Below are positions 10,738-20,726 of a stretch of DNA of 35,443 bases, in pieces (positions within the stretch are counted from its first letter, which is position 1; the number at the start of each line of letters is the position of its first letter). The position numbers and the translations under genes were made by a program. The notes beneath the pieces are model-generated. The model had not been told where the DNA came from and made no database searches. It saw only the letters and a list, made by a program, of their open reading frames with translations. This DNA comes from Stagonosporopsis chrysanthemi. Its lineage: Eukaryota > Ascomycota > Dothideomycetes > Pleosporales > Didymellaceae. Location of the stretch: assembly GCA_022560025.1 (NCBI GenBank), contig JAFISE010000254.1:1-35443 (forward strand), written 5' to 3'.

Positions 10738-11470
10738 TTAGTCTTCATCGACAGGCATCTGGAAAGGATCAATGGCGTCTCCCTTGGGATCGTACAGCTC
10801 AAGCTTTTTGCCGTCTTCCATGGTCAAACTCCATTCCTGGGTACTGTATAAGCCTCCCCGGCCCCTCCTCTTACACCTCAACTTTACGTTGCCCTGTCTC
10901 TTTGTCCCCTTCACGTTGAAGCTGATGTCGATGCGGCCATGAACCTGATTGATCTCACCGCTGATCCAGGGGTACTTGGAAGCAAAATATATTTCATCGC
11001 CGAGCTCTTCGCGTACAAGCGGATTTGTACGGAGGGCGTAGAGTGTTGAGGTGACAACCGATGACTCTTGCTTCTGGTAGTTGAAAAAGACGAGAACAGA
11101 GACGGTCATAGCAATGACGAAGATCGGGAGGGTCTTGAGGACCTGTGGTGAAATAAGTGGAGGGATCCTGTCGCATCTCGTTAGCCAACGGCTTGAATGG
11201 GTGGCTAACGTGACCATACGGAGGAAGTGCACGGTTGGGCTTGCGCTCTAGCAAGATCTCACCGTCCTTTGGAGGCGGGATCAGGTACGCGGGCGGCCAT
11301 GCCTCGATACTGTGCGGTGTTTTCCACGGGACCGTTGGTTGATCGGGCTGCGCGAGCCGGGTCGACTCGAACGAGGCATATCGCGGCAGAGGAACGGCTC
11401 GGCGGAGACATAGCAGTTGCGTTTGTGGCCGTCTGCGCAGCGAAGCGGCCGACAATCGTGGCGTCGGCAT
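10738..11470 (-). CDS. COA1: COA1-type cytochrome c oxidase assembly factor, 2 exons
   Basis: Exon 1 is 11470-11220 and exon 2 is 11167-10738, giving 226 residues. The 52-bp intron (11168-11219) starts GTATGG, has a GCTAAC branch site and ends GACAG; its phase-2 join gives ALP-P-IPPL. The first 35 residues are Arg/Ser/Leu-rich without acids, as in a mitochondrial presequence. A proline-rich linker ends in LLERKPNRALP; one membrane segment lies at about 97-114 (PIFVIAMTVSVLVFFNY). The rest carries the family features: SSVVxSTLYALR, LGDEIYFASKYPWISGEINQ, HGRIDI, FNVKG, and a Trp-Ser-Leu strand near the end. Known role of the family: inner-membrane factor acting on newly made Cox1 in complex IV assembly. 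An acceptor 36 bp downstream is possible but breaks the frame. Confidence 0.88.
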
Positions 11471-11818
11471 TGTGTGTGAGGATTGAAGCGCTGCTAGAAT
11501 GACGCTGGACGGCTCCTCAATTACAGTAGTTCAAGCTCGGCATCGGCGGCCGGAAGTTTGCTCGTCTGGGCCTAGCCGGTGCTTACTCAGCCATCGTAGC
11601 ATCAACCCCTCCAGGGTTCTTGTCGCCTCGAGGACCTGCGTGGATCAAAGCATCACTACTACGAGTAGTCACGATCCACAGATGTTGTTTTAAAATATCA
11701 CCAGGCTTATTACTGAAGGTCATATCTATGTACACAATCATGAAAGTTGCCTCGACACATTACAACGGCAAGTTTCCTAGCCGCACTGCGGTAGAGAAGG
11801 GTATAATAACAACCGCAC
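11471..11818. promoter_or_regulatory. Intergenic region: COA1 promoter and SDR 3' end
   Basis: The 348-bp gap between the COA1 start and the SDR stop, both genes reading leftward. It must hold the COA1 promoter and the SDR polyadenylation site. No clear TATA box on the minus strand. Short plus-strand frames here show no family signature. Confidence 0.45.
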
Positions 11819-12822
11819 TTAGCCGTTTACCACTGTTCCACCGTTAGGATGAAGGCACTGCAAGTGATTAGCGGTCTACTCAGATCTCGGTGTGATGTTA
11901 TAGTGCACTCACCTGACCGCTGATTGAGCTACTATCAGGCGCAGCAAGGAACACGGCGACGGTTGCAATCTCGCTGGGTTGCGAAGGGCGACCAATAGGG
12001 GCCGTAAACTGCTTTATGGCTTCCTTGGTCATGGTTGCAGGAATAAGCGGCGTCCATACTGGGCCAGGCGCAATGGCATTGACGCGGATGCCCCTGGAGA
12101 CATACTGGTTGTGCAGAGCGCGAGTGAAAGAGATAATGGCGCCCTTCGTTGATGTGTAGTCGAGTAGATCGGGACGGCCGATGTACGCGTTTATCGAGGC
12201 GTTGTTGATGATGACAGATCCTGGCTTCATGTGGGGCAGAACATATTTCGAGAGATAGAAATACGGGTGGATGTTGGTGTTGAAAGTGTGCACCCACTGG
12301 TCCTCATCAAGATCCTTGATATCCTCAACCATGTTCTGATACGCGGCATTGTTGAACAGGATGTCAACACCGCCCATCTGCTTTATGGCCTCATCAACGA
12401 CCTTCTTGCAGTTCGCGCGATCTTTCAAGTCGGTGGCGAATGTATAACACTTAGCGCCCTTGTCCTCTACCATCTTCTTGGTCTGCTGCGCATCTTCCTC
12501 CTCCTCGGGCAGGTATGCGATGAGACTGTCAGCGCCCTCCATGGCGTAGAGAATTGCAGATGCGCGACCAATGCCGGAGTCACCCCCTGTGATGATGGCC
12601 TTCTTACCCTTGAGCTTACCAGCCGCTTTGTAGAGCTCCTTGCCGCCATCGGGTGTAGGGAGGTGATCGTACTCCGGCTGGGGGTTCATCTCTGTCTCCC
12701 TTCCTGGGATACTGCTTTGCTGCTGAACTTCGGGTTGGTAGCCTGGTTGCAATTTAATTAGGAATCTGCTATCACAAACGATGCCACTCACCCTGCTCGA
12801 ATTGACCTTTGCTAGATGACAT
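11819..12822 (-). CDS. NAD(P)-dependent short-chain dehydrogenase (GSP39/YghA-like), 3 exons
   Basis: Exons 12822-12792, 12742-11913 and 11857-11819 give 299 residues. Intron 1 (49 bp, GTGAGT..CCAG) follows codon 10; intron 2 (55 bp, GTGAGT..GCAG) precedes a last exon of only 13 codons that supplies the usual C-terminal LHPNGG..VNG. A naive frame misses both ends. Classical SDR features: cofactor motif TGGDSGIG at 62-69, NNAA at 141-144, catalytic Ser193 (NNAS), Tyr206 and Lys210 (YTSTK), and PG at 236-237. The extended N-terminus with PQPEYDHLPTPDGG and TGGDSGIGRA is typical of the bacterial and fungal subgroup related to B. subtilis general stress protein 39 and E. coli YghA. The substrate cannot be read from sequence. 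It diverges from the small basic gene at 13947. Confidence 0.93.
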
Positions 12823-13946
12823 TGCGCTTTCGAGTACGTGGAAACAATCGACTGGATTCCTTAGGGTAGATTAGTTGAGCAAAGTTGCGAGACAATTGTT
12901 GGGTGGAAGATCATCCGCTGTCTGCGACACGCGCGCGACTTTTATCAGCTGGGTATTTTTATTGACATCATAACTCAATCACCCAACTGCGCATTACGAT
13001 ATTTAAGGTGGAGCACATCGCATTGCTTGACATGCGTTCTCTACAAGAAAGACGCTGCGCTCAGTATCTGCGATAGGTGACTTGCGTGTGGACCTTCAGT
13101 TGGCGTTGACATGAGCCGTATTGCCATATCCTTATGAGGACACCTCCGGTAGGAGCAGGACGTTTCACCGCACTGGAAGGGAGCGATGCATTCAGGTTTA
13201 GTACGAGCATTCAGCAGCCATGCAGACGCACTTGAACCAGACAATGATTTCAGGACTGCCTGCTTGCGCTGGTTTCTATATTACTGACACACGTGGATCG
13301 CTCGTCATGACACCATCGTAAGCCCTCAACATGATCCCGGTGAATATCTTTTGAGAAGACGTCATTCCTGCCAAGTACTAGGCATTGGTCGCGTTGAGGA
13401 TCTGATTTGGGGGCCAAATCTAGAGGGCGGCAGGGGCGCCGCCAGTGAATTTCCAGCCTCACGGATGCTTCCAAGGCTAATGACGTAGCTGAGGCGCTTC
13501 GAAATCAGGGTCCACGAGGAGAGACGTTATCAGCCACCACCCGCAACGTTCCCGATCATCATTGCACCCTAGCGTGTTCAGGATCATGGCTGGTGCTGAA
13601 ACCCTTTTACGGAAGTTTGTTGTCTCATCTCTAGATTTCGCACCAATTAGCAGGATGCGCCACAAGTCCTAAGACCTTGCGTGTGACCCTGCGTGACGTG
13701 CCTCTACTGCGCACTGTGATGATCCCACCTTATCTGGAAGTTTGTAAGAAGGAACTTGTTTTTGCAGGGACAGTAGGGAATGAAGAAGTTCATGGTGGGT
13801 AAATGCTTGTTATAAAGGCATGGAGTCTCCCTCGTCTACATCACTTTACAACCACAATAACAACAATAACAACGACATCAATACATTGCTCTCCATTCCC
13901 CGTCGATTTATTTCCTCACAAGCAATTGAAAAACCCAGAAGTCAAT
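12823..13946. promoter_or_regulatory. Divergent intergenic region with three TGACGT-type sites
   Basis: The 1.1 kb between the SDR start and the small basic gene. TGACGT-core sites (ATF/CREB-type bZIP binding) occur at 13358-13364 (GACGTCA), 13481-13488 (TGACGTAG) and 13694-13700 (TGACGTG). TATAAA lies at 13811-13816, 131 bp before the ATG at 13947. The leader at about 13845-13885 is rich in AAC/CAA triplets and free of G. Three consecutive minus-strand frames between 13041 and 13665 show no domain and were not called. Confidence 0.5.
13811..13816 (+). promoter_or_regulatory. TATA box of the small basic protein gene
   Basis: TATAAA followed about 30-40 bp later by the CA-rich leader (CACTTTACAACCACAATAAC), the usual place for fungal transcription starts. 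Confidence 0.6.
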
Positions 13947-14333
13947 ATGCCTCTTACCTCTTCCCGTACACACCGCACTACGGCTGCCCCCCGTGCACGA
14001 ACTACTCGCTCCACTGCACACCCTACCCTCAAAAGCAAGCTCCTGGGCGGCAGCAACCGTCGGACAACTACAAAACGCAATCCCGTTACCGGTTCAACCA
14101 CCACCACTACAACTACTACCAAAACTACAAGGACAACTGGAGCTCGTCATAATGCTGGTGCAGCCACTGCAGGCCCAGTCCACCATCACAAGCGTCACGC
14201 CACGATGGGAGACAAGGTGTCCGGCGCTCTTACCAAGCTGAAGGGCACTCTGACCGGCCGGCCCGGTGTTAAAGCTGCTGGAACTCGCCGTATGAATGGT
14301 ACCGATGGCCGTAACGCTCGGCGTGTTTACTAG
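13947..14333 (+). CDS. Small, very basic, Thr/Arg-rich fungal protein, single exon
   Basis: 128 residues starting at 13947 (gtcaatATGCC), preferred over the in-frame ATG at 13803, which lies before the TATA box. Residues 1-65 are Thr/Arg/Ser-rich with an unbroken run of eight Thr (51-58). A His-rich stretch HHHKRH lies at 79-84. The C-terminal part from residue 87 (MGDKVSGALTKLKGTLTG, then RPGVKAAGTRRMNGTDGR) looks like the conserved core of a family of short ascomycete proteins with low-complexity N-termini that I recognise only as hypothetical. There is almost no acidic residue, so nucleic-acid or membrane-surface binding is conceivable but unproven. It has a TATA box and a CA-rich leader, suggesting strong or inducible expression. 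Confidence 0.8.
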   Translation: MPLTSSRTHRTTAAPRARTTRSTAHPTLKSKLLGGSNRRTTTKRNPVTGSTTTTTTTTKTTRTTGARHNAGAATAGPVHHHKRHATMGDKVSGALTKLKGTLTGRPGVKAAGTRRMNGTDGRNARRVY

Positions 14334-14755
14334 GTTCGCACCACGCGATGTTGTTGATACCCATTGAGCGTTTCTTTTCTATCTTGTCAGGTCATTGCGG
14401 CAATGTTGTATGAGTAAGGTTGCAGAGGCAAAACGTCTTGGAGGTCACCCTGAAAAATAATAGTTGACCCTACAATAATCTATGTTATTTCGCAGAAGTG
14501 TCGCATTTATTGTTTGTTTTGGGTGATAACTTGGTAAATGACCGCAGACTATCATCCAAGTGTATGTGCTAATTCCGATTTCCTTATCAGATTTACTTTG
14601 TCGTAAAGGCACGCACCCCACTAAGAAGCAATGTCACGTGCGTGTGTTGCGAGGAATATTTTGAGCAGATGAAGAAACAGAAATACGGATTTTGATTGGT
14701 CTGATGAAATGACTAGCAGTATCACCATCCTAGCCTACCTGAGATCGGCCTCAGT
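14334..14755. other. 3' region of the small basic gene; no further gene seen
   Basis: Normal composition, no long frame and no recognisable motif. It ends at the possible stop codon of a minus-strand gene fragment. Confidence 0.5.
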
Positions 14756-14890
14756 TCACCCCGTCAACACCTCAACCAAGGCATGTCTCGTAATCCTCTC
14801 CACACCATAAAACGTTGTAACTGCGTAAGCAGTGTCAAGTAGGTGCTGCAGGTCAATGCTTGTATTGCTATCTGTTCTTGTGTTGTGATG
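14756..14890 (-). pseudogene. Possible 3' fragment of a truncated host gene
   Basis: On the minus strand a frame of 44 codons ends at TGA (14758-14756). Its last 30 residues (LLDTAYAVTTFYGVER, then ITRHALVEVLTG) read like genuine protein with balanced codon use and are free of RIP stops. A possible acceptor (GATAG or CTGCAG) lies at the start. Upstream coding sequence would have to lie right of 14900, where the copia-containing block begins. I do not recognise the family. It may be the surviving last exon of a gene cut by the insertion, or chance. Confidence 0.35.
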
Positions 14891-14904
14891 TTATAATGTT
14901 TGTC

Positions 14905-17029
14905 TACAGGAGCCTTTAGCTTAGAGTTAAGTGCACTTGCCTACACTAGGCAGTGCCTGCTACAATAGAATATTATGTAATCTATGCTACGTAGTTACAT
15001 ACCCTCTTAGCTATAGTGTTAACTAAAGCTAATCTTTCTTGCTAATCTTCTTATTTAATTAATATTCTGTATTACATCTATATTATCCTAGTACTAGTAA
15101 GTTAAGCTTGCTAGCTTAGGACTATCCTTAGCTTCTGCCTCTAATAGGCAGTCTTTAACATCTCTTAATCTAATCTGTTAAACAAACTTAGTATGCCTCT
15201 AGTGTACAAGAATCTTAGTTAGTCTATTAGCTAGTATAAGATTAGTAGGCTTTTATTATACTAATATTTATTTAGCTACTACTTCTTACCTTAGCTAATA
15301 TTAGTAAACGTCTATATAGTGTAAATATATAAACAGCTTATCTTTATACTTAGTAATAACTCTTACAGTCTATAAGTTGTTATAGTAAATAGTTAGTACT
15401 ATCTCTAGATTAAGCTTAACGTACTTAAACAGTTAGTTCTATACTTGTAGCTTACTAGCTGCTGTTAACAGAGCTAGTAGCTCTGCCTTAGTAGTTAATT
15501 TTGTAACAGAATATTAAAGTATTGCCTTCTAGTTAATAGGCATACTATATAGTATAAAGAGATATCTCTAAGAGCTGTATTATATTAGCAAGTTGTTAGT
15601 AAAGGTAGTATTAAAAGCACTGTAAAACAAAGGCTTTACTTTAGTACTTTCTAAGCTTAAGCCTATATATATTATATAGCTGCTCTAATCTCTATAAGTA
15701 CTAATTGCTAAACACTTCTAGCTAATTAAGTACTTCTAGGCGTAGTATACTATACTAATATTCTTTTAACCTAAGTTCTGTAGATATCTTAATAATTCTA
15801 AGTAAGCTTATATAATATCTAGTTAAGTATATCTTATAATATAAGCTAGTAAGCTAACTAACTCTTAATATAGCTTTGTTTACTATTTATCTAGCTTTTT
15901 CTTACTTAAGCTAATATTTCTATCTACTAGCAGTATAGCTAGGTATTTGCTTATATAAGTAAGGTTGTATTTTACTACTACCTTGTTAATAAAACTATCT
16001 TATATTAGCTAGATCTTCTTCTAGCTTTAATCTTAGATTACGTATATACTAAGAAACTATTTTAACTTTCTTAGAAATTATATATTGTATATAGCTTACA
16101 GCTGTTAATTAAATTAATAGTAGATATCTTTATTTTTAGAAGCTATAGCTACAACTATATTGTCTACAAAGAAAAAGACAATTAATTAGTTGTTACTAAA
16201 TAGGTAAGGTACTCTTAGTACCTGCTTAAGGCCTAGCTTCTTAAGTATAGTAGTAAAATACTTATACTATAGTTATAGTGTATCTTAGAGTTTGTATAGA
16301 GCTTACTTAAGCTTAAGCAATTAGCTAAGCTTGCTTTTATATCCTTCTAGACATTGTATATATATAGTTTAATTAAGTTTAGTGTTAAGAAAAGTGTTTA
16401 GAACGTTGTACTAGTATAGCTTAAGATTAAAAGCAGCTGCTAAGGTAATTAAGTATTAAAATATCTTTACAGCTAATATTACTGTATATATATTGCTATA
16501 ATTATACTATAAGTCTCTTTTTACTACTAGTCTTGCTTTAAACTTATAAAAGTATTTATCTTTATTAAACTTGTATATAAATACCTATATAAGTAGCAGT
16601 ATCTTAGTATTTATTACTTTAAACACTCTTACTACTTGTCTAAAGTAGCTTCTCTAGATAAAGCTATTAACCTCTTTATAGCTTACTTTCCTAAATTCTA
16701 CTCTAAATAGATATTAATTAAGGTCTTTCTATCTCTTTAGCTTAGCTAGCAGCTAGTTATAATACAGTTAGATCTTTAGTACTTTGCTAAGCAGCTTCTT
16801 TAATACTCTAGAGTTAATACAGGCTGCAAATGTTGCTAGGTATATACTAAACTTAGCTAGCTTACAACTTTGCTTACTTATTACAATAAACTACTCTAAT
16901 ACCTAGCTGCTAATCTTTTTTTATTGTATAGTATTGTTAGATATTTAATTTAGCTCTTTTCCTTCTAGAGCTAGAGTATATCTACCTTCTTAGCTAGTAT
17001 TATCTATTACTTAATTAATAAGTAACTTG
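14905..17029 (-). mobile_element. Ty1/copia element D, 3' part of pol, RIP-broken
   Basis: Minus-strand translation gives a copia polyprotein with TAG/TAA scattered through it. The RT starts near 16560 with KYFYKFKARLVVK (usual FKARLVARG), continues through a degenerate DVLNAFLN-type motif and a degraded YGLKQSPRLW block, and reaches FFFVDNIVVA (usual YVDDI) at about 16141-16190. RNase H covers about 15130-15560: TTKAELLAL at about 15485-15510 and a TKxLxxxRHxxFVQQ motif near 15180-15220, the family's usual end. Integrase and gag are absent, cut off at 17030 by the A1 LTR. The 3' LTR was not defined; the block ends at the island border. Confidence 0.85.
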
Positions 17030-17307
17030 TGTAATAATATAAGATGCTAAAAAGGTCTAAATTGCATAGGTATCTACTATAAAGTATATAAAAGCACTAA
17101 GATAAACTATAGGACTAGATCTCTATTCTTATAGGTTTTGTATAAAAAGATACTTTAAAACTATCTATCTAAACTCTATAGAGGCTTCTCTTCTTATATC
17201 TAAAAGCTTAGAGAAGACTGTACTAAGAAGTAGTTAGAAGACAGATCTAAGTTAAGTAGTTGTTAGGTAATATAAAGTAAGCTTAAAGAACTAAGCTTGT
17301 TCTTATA
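17030..17307 (-). repeat. 3' LTR of A1 (278 bp)
   Basis: Reverse complement of the A2 LTRs, identical length. It starts TGTAATAATATAAG, keeping the TG lost by RIP in other copies, and ends GCTTGTTCTTATA. It directly abuts the copia body. Confidence 0.88.
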
Positions 17308-18073
17308 TTACTTCTTTCTTTATAAGTAGATTGTCTCTAATTCTATAAAATTAAAAGAAGAATTCTTATACTATAAAGGTTTAAACTTTAAGAAAGTGTA
17401 AAATATATCTAACTTTTATCTATTCTAAGACTCTAGTCTTTCTTTACTATTATTAACTTCTATTTAGGTTTTACTATATAATCTATGTTAGCTACTCTAT
17501 ACTTATCTATTCTAGGCAAGCTTTTTAGTAATAATAACTAAGTAAATTAGATTGTTATTAGGCTTATAGCTATTGTAAGAGCCTATACTACAACAAGGTT
17601 ACTTTTACTAAAGTTATAGTAACTGTAAAAATATATTTAATCTACTTCTTAATTAGGTTAAATTACTTACAGCGTGCTTTTTAAGTAAATAATATGTACT
17701 TTGCCTATTTCTATTCTCTAACAGATACTAATTCTTGCTATAAGTACTTTAAACAACTTTATCTAATTGCTGCTAACTGTTGCTAGGCTTGTTTTTTAGT
17801 TACTATACTAATACTTGTTCTTTCTAGCGCTCTTATAGTAGCTTATTAGGTTATCTACCTTTGTTTAATTTAAGCCTTTATATAAGAGAACGCAGTAGTA
17901 TATACTTTTAATAAAGTATTATTATTAAAGTGTGCTTATTATATACTTTAAAACAAGAAGTATTGTCTAGTTTAATTACTACTACTTTTTTTTTATTAGT
18001 CTTTAGGCTAACTTTTAAATAAGTACTAATTTATATTAAACCTAAGTATAACGCTTTTTAAAGTAACTTTATT

Positions 18074-18523
18074 GCATAGAAAGAAGCTATAGCAGAAGAA
18101 AGTAAGGAGTTAAGAGAGCTAGAAGTAGCAGCTATATAGGCTGTCTGTAAGACTGCTTAGAATAGCTTTTATTAGTTAGCCTATACCTTAGTAAGTATAG
18201 TACAGGTAGTAACTATACAGCTTAAAGAAGTATTAGCTACTAATATATTACTCTATTAGTACTATATCTAGCTTATTACTAATTAGGCCTTAATAGAGGT
18301 AATAAGAGCGCTTACTGTGCAAGTAAAGTCTCTGCGCAATAAAGTAGCAGAGCTAAGGCAGGTAGTAGTATCTTTATAGGCTCTAGTAGTTAAGGCTCTA
18401 TAGCAAAGTACTAAGAGTAAAGGCCTAAAGAAGTTAATACTTAAAAAAGTATTAGCTAATTTAGATACTCTCTTAGTAAACACTAAAGAAAAAATAAGCA
18501 ATATTAGTAAGGCTTTAGCTTAA
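18074..18523 (+). pseudogene. Antisense coiled-coil frame in A1 (opposite strand to gag-pol)
   Basis: One reading frame from 18074 to the TAA at 18521-18523, about 149 codons, broken only by TAG codons, each explainable as CAG or TGG mutated by RIP. It opens with KEAIAEESKELRELEVAA and ends in a regular heptad region from about 18287, for example ALTVQVKSLRNKVAELRQ, followed by a basic LKKL segment and ISNISKALA. The same frame is present in A2 (26191-26637). It lies between integrase and the 3' LTR but on the opposite strand. Upstream, another frame holds KCAYYI..NKKYCLV, possibly part of a cysteine cluster joined by an intron or frameshift. Function unknown. Confidence 0.6.
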
Positions 18524-20448
18524 TTACTATATATACAGTAGAGTAGATATTTTTCTTTATTACTTAGTTAGGTTAGTAAGAGTTTAGAGTAGTCTAGGTC
18601 TTCTTTATCTTTTAAATTTATAACATGCTTACTTAAACTATTACTAGCTGTTTTCTTTCTAAGATTTAATCTAATTTAGTAACTACTTTAAAAGACCTAG
18701 TAATTGCAGATACTTATTATAAAACGCTCTTAGCTTATAGAAAGTATTTTTAAAGTTTTCTACTAGGTACTAGGTAGAGTTAAGGTTGTGTTCTAGCTAA
18801 CTTACCTAGTACTTTAAGTGTTATTAGACTAGCTTACTTATAAGTATCTTTTATACTTTTTATTCTTTAACTCTTTAAATTAGAATACCTAAGAGTTTTA
18901 AGGCTTCTTGTCTAGGCAGAAGGTCTGCTAAGTCTTTGCAGAGTATATCTAGAGCAAAGATATTATAGATTTATAAGCTAAAAAGAAGTTTTAAATGCTA
19001 TAAATAACTAACTTGTTTAAAGACTTTAAATAGACTTTCTTAGAAGTTAGATACCTTTTAGCTAGAATACTTAATAGCTAAGTTCTTAGTTAATAAGTAT
19101 ATCTTATTACTTACTGCCTAGTTTACTAGACTACAGTGCTTGTCCTTAGTAGCTTTTATTTACAGCTGCGCCTTTTCTATATTTTTTTTAGCTACCTTCT
19201 AAGCTTAGTGTATATAGGTTACTAGAGTAAGTATATTCTAGTAGTTTAAGTTATTACAAGAAGTTATATCTGTATTATATTTATTTTACTACTAGCTCTG
19301 TCTAGGTTTGCTTCTAAATAATACTTAATAGAGAGTTATTCTAATACTAGAATACAGTAAGGTAAGCTATGCACAGTTAATAAGCAGTAGTAACTTAGAC
19401 TAGTTATCTTAATAGTATATTACAAATAGTTATAGCTGCTAGTTAATATACTTATTTATAATCTCTGTTTAGCTGTTAGTTTTCTTAAAGTAGGCAGTAG
19501 AAAGCTTAACTTTAATACTAATAATCTAACAGAACTTAGACTAGAAACAAGATACAAACTAGAGTCTATAATTAGATACTATTAATTTAGAAGTATAACT
19601 AAAACAATAGACTTATTAGATAAATAAAAAGGCTATCTCTTATATAGTTATAGTCTTGTAGTATAAGATAGTAATTGCTTACTTTGTTAAACAGTTAATA
19701 ATAATAAGTATTTAATTGTATCTAGCTTTGTCCTTTAGAAAAATTTTAAAATCTATACACAGGTGCTATATAGGTTAATTAGAGATAGGCAATAAGTAAA
19801 GGTACCTGCAGAGTTAGGTCTATTTTAGATAACTATAGTAATAATAGATATAATTTTATTTATATTGTTTATAGCTAGTACCTATACCTTGCTAGTAATA
19901 CTATTAGAATAGTAGCTAGTAGGTTTTCTTTATACTTAGGTAAGTAGTAAATACTTAGTTATAAGCTTCTTAGATAAAGTGCGTGCACAATAAAGAGTCT
20001 AAGACTATATACAACTAATCTTAATATAAAAGTAGACTGTTATAGATCTAATAACTAAAAGCTAGAGATTTTTACTCTTTTTTAAAGGCTTAGCAATTAT
20101 ATTATAGTACAGCTTTAATTAGTTCTAAAGAGTCTAACTATATCTTTAGCTATAAGGTATAGATAGTATATACTAAGAAATATAAAAAATAGACTTAGGC
20201 AAGATTAAAGTTAATATAGTTATAAAGTTATTAGAGACTTAATATTACCTAGGAGTAATTATCCTCTTAAGTTGTCTTAAAGTTAGCTAAGTCTTACTCT
20301 CTTTAGCTAAGAATGTCTACTCTTTTATTATTCTTCTCTAGAGTGTACTTAATTTAGAAGTTAAATAGAGTAAGTACTTCTGCCTACTTAGCTTATTAGG
20401 TATTTAAGACTTTAGTAGTTATAAAATATTCTAGAGAACAGTAGTTAA

Positions 20449-20726
20449 TATAAGAACAAGCTTAGTTCTTTAAGCCTACCTTATACTACCTAATAACTAC
20501 CTAACTTAAATCTGTCTTCTAACTGCTCCTTAGTACAGTCTTCCCTAAGCTTCTAGGTATAAGAAGAGAAGTCTCTACAGAGTTTAGATAGATAGTTTTA
20601 AAGTATCTTTTTATACAAGACTTATAAGAATAAAGATCTTGTCTTGCAGTTTATCTTAGTGCTTTTATACACCTTATAGCAGATACCTATATAATTTAAA
20701 CTCTTTTAGTATTCTGTGTTATTATA
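20449..20726 (+). repeat. 5' LTR of A2 (278 bp)
   Basis: Begins TATAAGAACAAGC and ends GTGTTATTATA (TG..CA ends mutated to TA..TA). No primer-binding site complementary to a known tRNA was recognised directly downstream. Confidence 0.9.

Noticed and set aside
12231..12761. 176-codon frame antisense to the SDR
   Set aside because: Mirror reading of the strongly supported SDR exon; composition reflects the complementary codons.
13041..13665. Three consecutive minus-strand frames of 62-74 codons in the SDR upstream region
   Set aside because: They lie in different frames without convincing splice joins, match no family I recognise, and sit where the divergent promoters must be.
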